From the NCBI GenBank assembly GCA_021325235.1, contig JAJPHN010000029.1, positions 186,001 through 250,000 on the forward strand: DNA of 64,000 bases, read 5' to 3'. The translations under genes and the position numbers were made by a program. The notes under the pieces are model-generated. The model did not search any database. It saw only the letters and a program-made list of their open reading frames with translations, and was not told the origin of the DNA. Numbering within the stretch: the first letter of the stretch is position 1; the number at the start of each line of letters is the position of its first letter. Positions 49,499 to 58,043 of the stretch are shown here, piece by piece. This stretch comes from Terriglobia bacterium (GTDB lineage Bacteria > Acidobacteriota > Terriglobia > Bryobacterales > Bryobacteraceae).

Positions 49499-51499
49499 TT
49501 ATCTTGCCGCAGTCATGTTACATTGCGCTTTCTGTCGCAGCTGAGGGAACGCTGTGACGCGCAATTTAGCCGCACCGTACGGCACCAGCGTCAGGTTCTC
49601 GACCGGCTCATTGGAAGCCACAGGGCTGATGGGTACGGGACCAGCCGAGTTCAGCTGTTCGGTCCACTGTGGCAGCAGCTTGCCCTTGATTTGAAGCGTA
49701 ACGGCCGGATGTTCGACATCGAAAGGAAGATCGCCGACCGGGTGCTCTTCGACTCTGGCCGCGCACTCACCCGTCTCCACGGCGTAGTTCCATTTCCGAT
49801 CGGTCGTAATCTGCCAGTCCGCCGATTTCTCGGCGTATTTCCGCAACTCTTGCCATTTGCCGTTCAACGGTAAGGAAAAAACGAGCGCGCCGCGGTCGAA
49901 AACTGCCGAACCGCGATAACTCGTTTCGGTGCGTGGTTCGAGATTCATTCGCACGAGCACGCTGTCGCCGTCCTTCCAGGTTCGGCGCAGCGTTACGAAG
50001 CCGTTTTCGTTTCGGAGAGCCTGGGATTTGCCGTTCAAAACGACATCTCCGGTAACCGCCCAACTCGGAATGCGTAGCACAATGGGAAAAGCACCCGCAG
50101 AGTGAATCAGCAAATGCACTTGCCCGCGGAACGGGTAATCCGTTTCTTCCGTGATTCGAATGCGCTTCCCGTTAATCACGGTGTCAACCTGGTTCGGAGC
50201 GTAAGCGGTTGTCACGAGACCGCCGTCGGGTGTCGCCATCCAAAGCGCTGAGACGAATTTCGGCCAGCCCTGGTGCAGATTCGCAGTACAGCAACCGAAA
50301 TTTGGTTCCAGGCCGAAAAGATTCGAATCGGGTCCATTCGTTGACCACTGCCGGTGCGCGCGCGTACAGGCGATCTGATTGGGCTGCTGATCGTACTGGT
50401 GCGACCACATATCGGGCGAAAGGGTCGCGGGCAGCGCGTTGTAAGTGATCTTCTCCAACCGGTCGGAGAGAGAAGCATGACCCAGAATTGCGAAATCCTC
50501 TTCGAGCGAAAACATGCTTTCCACAACGGCGCAGAGCTCGATTCCCTGCGATGGATCAAGCCCGGCAAAGTGTTCGTCGCCGCTGAACATCCCGTTTGGA
50601 AGGCCGTGATATTTGTACAGCTCGTCCAACTGATGCCTTAAGGCCGCGCGATCACTCGATTGCCCTGAGATCAGCCACCAGATGGGTGCGGCCTTGAGCG
50701 CCATAGCGTTGTTCACGCCGTGCGTCTGCATCGCCTTATCGGGAATCGGTTTGTCCTTTCCGAGACCGAGCTCCTCGGCATTCTGCTTCTCTGTGTATTG
50801 GAAATGCGCGAACTGCGCCTCCCAGTCATAGCCTTGGTCGTGCAGCAGGCGTGCAAGCTGCAGCAGATCTTTCTGTCCGGTCCGGTTGTATAGCCAGAGA
50901 ACGGTGTAGACGTTGTCCTGCCATCGATATTTGCCCCAATCGCGCAGCGGACGGTGTGGCAGCTCGCGCAGTTCGTAGGCAAAATACTTCTGCATAAAGG
51001 GGATTACACGCTTGTGGCCTGAAACTTCTTCGTATTGCATCAGCACTTTAAGCATCACCATCCGCGGCCACCAATCGTCGTTCTTGCGAGGGCCGAATTG
51101 TCCGTCGGCCTGCTGGCTCGAGAGAGTCCAATCCACCCAGCGTTTCGCTTTGGCGATCAGAGCCGCGTCATTCAGCTGATAGGCAAGAGGAAGAAGGCCG
51201 TCGAGATAGTAAGGGCCGCGCTCCCACGACTCGCCCGTCCCGCCAAGCCACCCGCTATTCGGGCCCACATCGTTCCAGAACTCGTCGAGATGGCCGGTCA
51301 GGCCGTCAGCCTGAATCCGTTCCTGACGCTGCAGCCAGCCGAGGGGCCGAACGGCGCCGAGCGGCAGAGGATTGAAGGCGTTCTGCTGAAGAGGTGCGCG
51401 GTTGGCAACTGGCGAACCTTCCTGCGCTGAACCTAATTGGGCCAGGGAAAGCGCGAGAGCGAAAACGAATAGCTTCTGCATTCCACTGATAAGCATCAC
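49499..51499 (-). CDS. GH127/DUF1680-like secreted glycoside hydrolase (beta-L-arabinofuranosidase type)
   Basis: The 666-residue exported enzyme has a signal peptide (hydrophobic residues about 9-24, cleaved near GSAQE) and an (alpha/alpha)-barrel-type sequence. The family pattern of GH127 is present: ELCAVVE with Glu321 and Cys323, and FGCCTANLHQG with Cys403-Cys404. In characterised members, such cysteines and a glutamate form a zinc-linked catalytic site. Related enzymes release L-arabinofuranose from plant or glycoprotein glycans; exact specificity is not readable. A start at ATG 51481 is equally compatible with the signal. The gene is followed after 5 bp by the phosphatase gene. Confidence 0.82.
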   Translation of the reverse strand: MMLISGMQKLFVFALALSLAQLGSAQEGSPVANRAPLQQNAFNPLPLGAVRPLGWLQRQERIQADGLTGHLDEFWNDVGPNSGWLGGTGESWERGPYYLDGLLPLAYQLNDAALIAKAKRWVDWTLSSQQADGQFGPRKNDDWWPRMVMLKVLMQYEEVSGHKRVIPFMQKYFAYELRELPHRPLRDWGKYRWQDNVYTVLWLYNRTGQKDLLQLARLLHDQGYDWEAQFAHFQYTEKQNAEELGLGKDKPIPDKAMQTHGVNNAMALKAAPIWWLISGQSSDRAALRHQLDELYKYHGLPNGMFSGDEHFAGLDPSQGIELCAVVESMFSLEEDFAILGHASLSDRLEKITYNALPATLSPDMWSHQYDQQPNQIACTRAHRQWSTNGPDSNLFGLEPNFGCCTANLHQGWPKFVSALWMATPDGGLVTTAYAPNQVDTVINGKRIRITEETDYPFRGQVHLLIHSAGAFPIVLRIPSWAVTGDVVLNGKSQALRNENGFVTLRRTWKDGDSVLVRMNLEPRTETSYRGSAVFDRGALVFSLPLNGKWQELRKYAEKSADWQITTDRKWNYAVETGECAARVEEHPVGDLPFDVEHPAVTLQIKGKLLPQWTEQLNSAGPVPISPVASNEPVENLTLVPYGAAKLRVTAFPQLRQKAQCNMTAAR

Positions 51500-51650
51500 A
51501 CAGAGGCAGTACCCAGAACGAGCACCGCATCGGGAACACGCGCGAGATCTGCTCGCAGGCCAGCCTGAGACAAGGAGCGCGCCAGGCCCGCTTGCTCTTG
51601 TCCATAGCCGCAGCGCTTCTCTGGTTGCGTCTGCGATGGCGCCCGGCGAA

Positions 51651-52535
51651 CTAACAGCCCGGCGAGTTGATCACGCAGTCACGCGCCGCAGAGATACCTG
51701 CGTGTGCCTGGGTGAGGGTGGAGGACACGCTTGTGCGAAATTTTTCGAGAGTCGTTGTCAGCACCTGTCGCGAAAAGCGCTCCACAAGCGGAGCGACCGC
51801 CCATCGCACTGCCCCCGGAATGTCGCGGCTTAGGCTCATCGCCTCCACTTCCACGAAGACGCCGCCGTCTGCTTCCGTATAGCGAACGATCGTAAACATG
51901 CGCTGAATGTAGCCGTGCGCTTCCTCGGGCGCGAGCTCGCGCTCGCTCGGCGTTCCTGGGTTGGCGAGTTCAACCAGTCGAATCGCTTCGGTTGTGCTGT
52001 AGTTGTGCTGCGCGTCGGGAGTCCAGTAAGACGACTCAAAATCGCCGCGCAGTCCGGCTTTGATTCCGAAGCTGTCGGATTGAAATTTGAGCCGGTATCG
52101 AAACTCGTTTCCACGGCTCGCAATCAAGTGCGATTCGCTTACAGCTGGCCTATAAGTCGCCGCGTAAGCGTCGTAGTTTTGCAACCCCGCCGTCACGTCG
52201 GCTGCATGTGCACCCGGGATGAACACGGCCCCAGTCCAGTCGTGGATCAGTCCGTTCGGGACGTGCAAGATGCCGCCGCCGGCCGTATGGGTCACGACGA
52301 TCCGGCCCTCGCGCACTCGCTGCTCCACCGCATCCTTTCGAGCGATCAGCAAAAGCGAGTCATTTGCTTGAGCGCACTGATTGAGAGCGGTGCGAGCCTG
52401 TGCGACATGCGCCTTCCACGCGGCCAGCGATTCTGCTGTCGGCTGCGCGCCTCGTACCAAAGAACTGAACAGCAGCGCGAAAGCGATCAGCATCAGCCTG
52501 CCCGCCAGAAACCGCACTGTATGCTTGAAGCTCAC
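51651..52535 (-). CDS. Secreted protein of unknown function, START/SRPBCC-like segment possible
   Basis: The 294-residue protein begins with a signal peptide (hydrophobic residues about 13-30, AQPTA cleavage region) and has no recognised catalytic motif. A middle segment, HDWTGAVFIPGAHAADVTAGLQNYDAYAATYRP, resembles exported acidobacterial proteins with a START/polyketide-cyclase-like fold. A conserved pattern with SLSRDIPGAVRWAVAPLVERFSRQVLTTTLE follows near the C-terminus. The start is GTG at 52535. The short spacer 51500-51650 shows no gene. Binding of a hydrophobic ligand would fit the fold but is inference. Confidence 0.58.
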   Translation of the reverse strand: MSFKHTVRFLAGRLMLIAFALLFSSLVRGAQPTAESLAAWKAHVAQARTALNQCAQANDSLLLIARKDAVEQRVREGRIVVTHTAGGGILHVPNGLIHDWTGAVFIPGAHAADVTAGLQNYDAYAATYRPAVSESHLIASRGNEFRYRLKFQSDSFGIKAGLRGDFESSYWTPDAQHNYSTTEAIRLVELANPGTPSERELAPEEAHGYIQRMFTIVRYTEADGGVFVEVEAMSLSRDIPGAVRWAVAPLVERFSRQVLTTTLEKFRTSVSSTLTQAHAGISAARDCVINSPGC

Positions 52536-52612
52536 AATTGCCCACCGCTGTAATTTCGATGTGCGCGAGAGCAGCTCGGGTGCGAGTTTCTCGATTTTGA
52601 TATTTTGCTGAC

Positions 52613-53875
52613 TTATTCGAACGGAAGCGTCACTTCGAAGACTGTTCCTTTGCCGCGTTCGCTTGAGACGTGGATGCGCCCGCCGTGCTCGTCCACAATC
52701 TTGGCCACCAGCGCGAGCCCGAGCCCGACGCCCTTCGGCTTGGTTGTGAAAAACGGATTGAAGATACTTTCCAGATGTTCGCGCGCAATTCCTTCGCCCG
52801 AGTCGCGCACGAAAATGTTTACCTCGCCATTGCTTTGTTGTGCTGCCAGCCGAACTTCCTGCCCGGGCAAGCTGGCCTGAAGCGCGTTCTGTACGAGATT
52901 GGATAAGGCGACGCGTAAGAGATTCCGATCGAACGCAAAAGCGGGTACAAACTCGGCTCCGCCGGTTAGCAATCGAACGTTACGCGAGGCAGCGAGGTCC
53001 GCTTGTTCGCGGGTGACTTCCTCAAAGACGGTACGTAATTCGGCAATCGCCGGATGCAACTCGAGCGGGCGAGCAAAATCGAGGAAGCTCGTCACCAGCC
53101 CGTTCATCCGATCCACTTCGCTGGTGATGTTAGCCGCCATTTCGTCCATCACTTCCGGATTGGTTTTGGCGCTGCGCCGGTGCAGCATTTCAGCCGAAGC
53201 TCTGATGGTGCCGAGCGGGTTACGCAGTTCGTGTGCCAGACCGGCTGTTAACTGTCCCAGCGCCGCCAGCCTTTCGCTGCGGCGTAAAGAAGCCTGTGTC
53301 TCGCGCAGTTCCCGATTGGTCTCCGCCAGCCGCTGAGCAGCCTCTTCGGTGCGCCGCATCTGGTCGCGCTTCGCTTTGGCCTGCTGATATACAAGGAAGG
53401 CGATGATCGCGAAGAACGACGCGCGCAGCCCCATGACGTCGAGGTAATCGGGCGGTAATTGAAAATCTCCGATAAAGACCGGCAGAAGAAACGAAAAATA
53501 CGCAGCGCAGGCGACGGCCGTCACCAGTACGACACCCGGTAATTCAAAGATGGCCGCTGCCGATACAACCGGAATGAGAAAAATCGAGTAATAAAGACTG
53601 CTTACGCCGTGCGACCAGCCCACAAGGAGATAGCTCAAAAGTAGTTTGAGCGCGACGGACACAACTTGCCCGCGTGTGGAAGAAAACAACGTGAGGCGCG
53701 GCTCGATGATCTGGAATGCGCCGATGACAATCACCAGAATCGTGTAGTTATAGTTCGTCTCCGGAATGGTCAGAATCAGCGCGGCAACGAAAATGAGCCA
53801 GGCGACATCCTGCGCCTGTAAGCGCCAGAAGTGACCGGCGGCGGGGCGGGGAAGAGCTTCCGTATGCTCAGGCAT
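52613..53875 (-). CDS. Membrane sensor histidine kinase
   Basis: This 420-residue kinase has about five or six hydrophobic segments in the first 170 residues, then a coiled-coil linker (EEAAQRLAETNRELRETQASLRR). The HisKA box LAHELRNPLGTIR follows with the phospho-acceptor His215. An HATPase domain has an N box (NLVQNALQAS), G1 (DSGEGI), an F box (FNPFFTTK) and G2 (GVGLGLALV). It resembles NtrB/AtoS-type kinases. No response regulator is adjacent, so it is an orphan kinase here. The start is ATG at 53875, 45 bp from the divergent rpsA start. Confidence 0.93.
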   Translation of the reverse strand: MPEHTEALPRPAAGHFWRLQAQDVAWLIFVAALILTIPETNYNYTILVIVIGAFQIIEPRLTLFSSTRGQVVSVALKLLLSYLLVGWSHGVSSLYYSIFLIPVVSAAAIFELPGVVLVTAVACAAYFSFLLPVFIGDFQLPPDYLDVMGLRASFFAIIAFLVYQQAKAKRDQMRRTEEAAQRLAETNRELRETQASLRRSERLAALGQLTAGLAHELRNPLGTIRASAEMLHRRSAKTNPEVMDEMAANITSEVDRMNGLVTSFLDFARPLELHPAIAELRTVFEEVTREQADLAASRNVRLLTGGAEFVPAFAFDRNLLRVALSNLVQNALQASLPGQEVRLAAQQSNGEVNIFVRDSGEGIAREHLESIFNPFFTTKPKGVGLGLALVAKIVDEHGGRIHVSSERGKGTVFEVTLPFE

Positions 53876-53920
53876 CGGGCGTTAAGTCTCTATGCCAGAA
53901 TAAGGTGATTCCCCGCAGTC

Positions 53921-55621
53921 ATGAGTAACCAGCATTTCGATCCCTCTCTGACGCCTGAGGAAACGTCCTCACGCGAGGAGACAAATTTTGGCGACATTCT
54001 CTCGAATTTCGAGCAACAACATCGCGACGCAGCTTCCGGTGAGACGGTTTCCGGCATCATCGTTTCCGTGCGTCCGGACGGCATAGTTGTTGATATCGGA
54101 CGCAAAATTGAGGGCTTTCTACCGCTGACGAAGTGGACGGAAACTGAGTCGGGCGATCCGGCCGTGGGTTCGCCCATCACGGTCTCCATCGGGCCGCGCA
54201 ACGAAGAGGGGTATTACGAGCTTTCAACCATCAAAGTGGAGCGCCCCAAAGATTGGACCGGGCTTCAGCGCGCATTCGAAGAGAAACACAATATCGCGGG
54301 TACCGTGACCGAGCAGGTCAAAGGAGGCTTCCGTGTCGATATCGGCGTGCAAGCTTTTATGCCCGCTTCGCGCAGCGGTATCCGCGAGATGAGCGAAATG
54401 CCGGCGCTTGTCGGCCAGGAAATTCAGTGCCGCATTACCAAGCTCGACACCGAGAAAGAAGATGTTGTGGTCGATCGCCGGGTGGTACTTGAAGAGGAGA
54501 GCGCGAAAAAGCGCGAGCAGGCCTTCGCCGACTTGAAAGACGGCGCGATCGTTCGCGGCCGCGTGCGCAACGTGATGGACTTCGGAGCATTTGTCGACCT
54601 GGGCGGTGTTGATGGTCTGCTGCACGTGGTGGACATGTCGTTCACACGAGTTGCAAAAGCCTCCGATGTGGTGAAGCCGGGCGATGAACTGGAGGTCAAA
54701 ATACTCAGAATTGACCCGGCAACCAAGAAGATCTCGCTGGGCCTGAAGCAGCTGCAGGAAGATCCCTGGTCCGTGGCGGCGCGCAGCTTTCAGGTTGGCG
54801 ATCGCGTCTCGGGTACCGTTTCGCGGCTGGCGGATTTCGGCGCGTTTGTGGAATTGCTGCCGGGCGTTGACGGGCTGATTCACGTCTCCGAACTGTCCTG
54901 GAACAAGCGCGTGCGCAAGCCGGGCGATCTGCTGAAAGTGGGCGAGCGCGTCGATGCCGTGATCCTGCAAATCGATCCGGCGCAGCGGCGCATCGGACTG
55001 GGTTATAAGCAGGCGCTCGGCGATCCCTGGGAAAAGGTGGAAGAGCGATTCCCGGTCGGCTCGACGGTCGAGGGCACAATAACGAATCTCACCCAGTTCG
55101 GCGCTTTCGTTGAATTGGCCGAAGGCGTTGAAGGAATGGTGCACATTTCGGACATCACCAACGAAAAGCGCCTTGACCATCCGAGAGAGAAACTTGCCAA
55201 AGGACAGAAAGTACGAGGCGTCGTGCTCGAAGCCGATCGCGAGAAGCGGCGTATCCGGCTCGGTATGAAGCAGCTCGAGCCCACTACGGTCGATACCTTC
55301 ATCTCCGAGCATCAGGCTGGGCAGACCGTCAGCGGACGGCTGGTCGAAGTCCGCGGCGATCGAGCTAAGGTCGAGCTCGGCGAGGGCGTGATTGCAGATT
55401 GCCAGCTTCGTCCCAAAGAGGAGCAGCCCGCGGCTGCCGAACGGCCTCCAGTGGCTTCGGATGTCAATTCACTCAGCGCGATGCTGGCCGCCCGCTGGAA
55501 ACAGGGCATCGAGCCCAATGTAAAAACAAAGCCAACCGCCCGGGCAGGCGAAGTCCGATCCTTTCGGATTGCCCATCTCGACCCCGCCAAGCGATTGATA
55601 GAATTGGAGTTAGCCAGCTAG
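53921..55621 (+). CDS. rpsA: 30S ribosomal protein S1
   Basis: Protein S1 helps mRNA bind the ribosome. The 566-residue product contains five complete S1/OB domains (about 40-105, 122-190, 205-277, 290-363 and 378-450). A sixth, shorter or divergent one lies around 462-500, against six in the typical long form. Segments such as RGRVRNVMDFGAFVDLGGVDGLLH and GTVSRLADFGAFVELLPGVDGLIH mark the repeats. The start is ATG at 53921 with AAGGTGA 12 bases upstream. The C-terminal 60 residues (with SDVNSLSAMLAARWKQG) are low-complexity and variable. It is followed after 84 bp by an ECF sigma factor gene. Confidence 0.93.
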   Translation: MSNQHFDPSLTPEETSSREETNFGDILSNFEQQHRDAASGETVSGIIVSVRPDGIVVDIGRKIEGFLPLTKWTETESGDPAVGSPITVSIGPRNEEGYYELSTIKVERPKDWTGLQRAFEEKHNIAGTVTEQVKGGFRVDIGVQAFMPASRSGIREMSEMPALVGQEIQCRITKLDTEKEDVVVDRRVVLEEESAKKREQAFADLKDGAIVRGRVRNVMDFGAFVDLGGVDGLLHVVDMSFTRVAKASDVVKPGDELEVKILRIDPATKKISLGLKQLQEDPWSVAARSFQVGDRVSGTVSRLADFGAFVELLPGVDGLIHVSELSWNKRVRKPGDLLKVGERVDAVILQIDPAQRRIGLGYKQALGDPWEKVEERFPVGSTVEGTITNLTQFGAFVELAEGVEGMVHISDITNEKRLDHPREKLAKGQKVRGVVLEADREKRRIRLGMKQLEPTTVDTFISEHQAGQTVSGRLVEVRGDRAKVELGEGVIADCQLRPKEEQPAAAERPPVASDVNSLSAMLAARWKQGIEPNVKTKPTARAGEVRSFRIAHLDPAKRLIELELAS

Positions 55622-55705
55622 GCGAACTGGCGCTCTGAGCGCTCGAATGATCGCGGCTCTTCGAACCGGCAAGACGAAACAGCTCGGCGTACGTCCATCA
55701 GTTTG

Positions 55706-56332
55706 GTGGAAACGCAAGCCCAAGCCGTCGGTCTCCTAGCCGTGGGTGCCGCCAACGCCCGAACCGACGAGCGCTCTCTGATCCGTGCGGCGCAGCGCGG
55801 CGACAGCGAAGCTTTCGAACAGCTGGTTCGCAGCTACGATACGAATGTTCTCCGGATGGCGTACAACCTGCTTCATTCGGAGGAGGACGCCCGCGATATC
55901 TATCAGGAGGCGTTCCTCCGGGTTTTCAAGAAGCTGCCGGAGTTTCGCTTCGATTCTGCATTTTCGACCTGGCTTTACCGGATCGTCGCCAATCTTTGTC
56001 TCGATCAGATCCGAAAGCGAAAAGTTCGCAAAGAAGAGAATCCGTCCGTCGAGACGTCCTCGGGGGAAGTGGACCGGCTGCAGTTCGTGCCGGAGAGCCG
56101 CGCGGACGTGGATCCCCAGCGCCAGCTGCTGAGCAACGAGGTCAATACCCGCATTCACGAGGTGCTGAACAGCCTTTCACCGCGCGAGCGGCTGGTTTTT
56201 GAGATGCGGCATTACCAGGGGATGCGCCTGCGGGCTATCGGAGAGGCGCTGGGAGTGACCGAAGAAGCCGCTAAGAATTGCTTATTCCGCGCAACGCAGA
56301 AAATGCGGGCCGCCCTGGGAGATTTTATATGA
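55706..56332 (+). CDS. ECF-type RNA polymerase sigma factor
   Basis: The 208-residue protein has sigma-2 and sigma-4 regions. Region 2 runs through RAAQRGDSEAFEQLVRSYD, RDIYQEAFLRVFKKLPEF and FSTWLYRIVANLCLDQIRK. Region 4 covers LSPRERLVFEMRHYQGMRLRAIGEALGVTEEAAKNCLFRA. A charged linker of about 45 residues separates them, as in ECF or SigW-like sigma factors. The start is uncertain: GTG at 55706 is preferred, TTG at 55703 is adjacent and another GTG exists at 55742, with no SD for any. Its stop overlaps the anti-sigma start (ATGA), indicating co-translation with its regulator. Confidence 0.92.
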   Translation: METQAQAVGLLAVGAANARTDERSLIRAAQRGDSEAFEQLVRSYDTNVLRMAYNLLHSEEDARDIYQEAFLRVFKKLPEFRFDSAFSTWLYRIVANLCLDQIRKRKVRKEENPSVETSSGEVDRLQFVPESRADVDPQRQLLSNEVNTRIHEVLNSLSPRERLVFEMRHYQGMRLRAIGEALGVTEEAAKNCLFRATQKMRAALGDFI

Positions 56333-57270
56333 GCTGCCACGACGCGCAAACGAAACTGTCGTTTTATCTTTATGGCGAACTCGATTTCGCCGAAGAAGAA
56401 GCGGTCGAGCAGCATCTGGCCGAGTGCGCCTTTTGTCAGCAGGCGCTCGCACGGGAAAAAACCTGGCATACGGCAGCAAGCGCCGGTTACCGGGATGTGC
56501 CGCTGGACCTTTTGGCGGAGTGCCGCGAAGATCTGCGCCATACGCTTCGAGCCGAGGCGGCGGCCGAGTCTCCTCGACGGCGGTTTTCGTTTGATTGGGG
56601 TTCGCTGTTCCGGATCACCCCGAATCGCTGGTCGTACCAGCTTGCGTTGGGTTCGTTTCTCGTTTTTCTGGGCTTTGCCGGTGGGCGGCTGGTGAACCGG
56701 ATGCCGGATCTGAATTTCGGTTCTGGCCCGAATACGGCCAGTCTGCTGGGCGGAGCCCATATTCGCGACATTCAGCCGAGCGGCGACGGGCAGGTGCGCA
56801 TTCTGGTGGATCATGTCGATCAGCGCGAGGTGGTCGGCACCCTGCGCGATGAAAATGTGAAGCGCTGGGTGCTGGCTGCCGTGCAGGATCCGAACGATCC
56901 CGGCATACGCGTCGATTCGGTGGAGATTCTGGCGAACGACGGAGGCAACGATGTGCGCGATGCCTTGCTCGATCGAGTGGAGCACGATCCGAATGCGGCG
57001 GTGCGGCTGAAAGCGCTAGAAGCCTTACAGCATTTTTCGGACGATCCGGTGACGCGTAACGCGATTGTCTCCGTGCTGCAGCGCGATTCCGAGCCGGCGC
57101 TCCGGGCGGCGGCGGTGGATGTGCTGGCCTCGGCCAACGGCAAGCTGGTCTTAACTCCCGAAGCCGCGGCCACGCTTCGTCAACTGGCGCGCTCCGAACG
57201 GGACGACTATCTGCGGCTGCGTTGTCTGCAGATTCTGCAGGCCGATCACGATGCCTTCGGGATTTATTAA
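56329..57270 (+). CDS. Anti-sigma factor with ZAS motif, one membrane helix and HEAT-like repeats
   Basis: This 313-residue protein is the likely partner of the preceding sigma factor. The N-terminal cytoplasmic part has the zinc anti-sigma motif His29-x3-Cys33-x2-Cys36 (HLAECAFC). A single transmembrane helix spans about residues 103-122. The outer part, from residue 165, consists of HEAT-like alpha repeats, such as GIRVDSVEILANDGGNDVRDALL and AVRLKALEALQHFSDDPVTRNAI, which could sense an extracytoplasmic ligand or protein. Fusing HEAT repeats to a ZAS anti-sigma is less usual. The ATG at 56329 overlaps the sigma stop by 4 bp. It overlaps the PDZ gene by 20 bp. Confidence 0.87.
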   Translation: MSCHDAQTKLSFYLYGELDFAEEEAVEQHLAECAFCQQALAREKTWHTAASAGYRDVPLDLLAECREDLRHTLRAEAAAESPRRRFSFDWGSLFRITPNRWSYQLALGSFLVFLGFAGGRLVNRMPDLNFGSGPNTASLLGGAHIRDIQPSGDGQVRILVDHVDQREVVGTLRDENVKRWVLAAVQDPNDPGIRVDSVEILANDGGNDVRDALLDRVEHDPNAAVRLKALEALQHFSDDPVTRNAIVSVLQRDSEPALRAAAVDVLASANGKLVLTPEAAATLRQLARSERDDYLRLRCLQILQADHDAFGIY

Positions 57271-58012
57271 GGCGATGCGCTGGCTGTTCGGGGTTCTGTG
57301 CGCCTTGTTGGTCGCCGGGCTGATCTTTGCACAGGACTTCGTTCCGACCGGCAGCCATCTCGGCGTCAGGCTGACCCCGATAACCGCCGACCGGGCGAGC
57401 GCGCTCCGGCTGGGCGAACCGCGCGGGGTGGAAGTGCAGTTTGTGCAGCCCGAGAGCCCCGCGGCAAAAGCGGGCATCCGAGTGGGCGACGTGCTGCTGA
57501 CCTACAACAACGAAGAAATTCTGAGCCCGCAGCAAGTGGGGCGGCTGGTTGCCGAAACCCCTCCCGGCCGCAAGATCAAAATTCAGTGCTGGCGCGAAGG
57601 CAAGAGTCATACGCTGGTCGTGACTCCCGAAGCGGAAGACCCGCGCAACGCGGATTCCTCTGCTCCGGTGCTCGATGAACAGGCATTGCACGTTGTCGAC
57701 ATTCCGCGCCCGCTGGTGGTTTGGGAAAACCTGGCGCTCGGCATTGAATGCGAGCCGCTCGACTCACAGCTGGCGGAATTTTTCGGCGTACCCACCGGCG
57801 GTATCCTGATCCGGCGTGTAGAAAAAGGAATGATCGGCGAGCGTGCGGGTCTGAAGGCGGGCGACGTCATCCAGAGCGTGGACACCCGAACCGTGGCGGG
57901 ACCGAAAGATTTGATCTCGTATCTGAGGACTCGCAACGAGCCCGGTCGCGCGCTCGTGATTCGGATTATGCGGGATCATAAGCCGAAGACGATGACCATC
58001 TCGCTGCAATAA
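57251..58012 (+). CDS. Exported protein with two PDZ domains
   Basis: The 253-residue protein has a signal peptide or anchor (WLFGVLCALLVAGLIFAQ) and two PDZ domains, at about 35-125 (GVRLTPI, AKAGIRVGDVLLTYNNEE) and 160-253 (GIECEP, ERAGLKAGDVIQSVDT). There is no protease domain, so unlike HtrA or RseP it can only bind. The most likely role is to recognise C-termini of misfolded or specific envelope proteins. The ATG at 57251 overlaps the anti-sigma gene by 20 bp; ATG at 57275 gives a cleaner signal peptide and is an alternative. The order sigma, anti-sigma, PDZ suggests an envelope-stress response unit. Confidence 0.85.
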   Translation: MPSGFIKAMRWLFGVLCALLVAGLIFAQDFVPTGSHLGVRLTPITADRASALRLGEPRGVEVQFVQPESPAAKAGIRVGDVLLTYNNEEILSPQQVGRLVAETPPGRKIKIQCWREGKSHTLVVTPEAEDPRNADSSAPVLDEQALHVVDIPRPLVVWENLALGIECEPLDSQLAEFFGVPTGGILIRRVEKGMIGERAGLKAGDVIQSVDTRTVAGPKDLISYLRTRNEPGRALVIRIMRDHKPKTMTISLQ

Positions 58013-58043
58013 CGCACCTGGCCTCGCCGGAATCGAAGGTATC

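Noticed and set aside
51500-51650. Open frame continuing past the stop of the secreted protein gene (minus strand), ending near VLVLGTASV
   Set aside because: Too short, in another frame than the gene, and open frames of this length arise by chance in GC-rich DNA; no ribosome-binding site.
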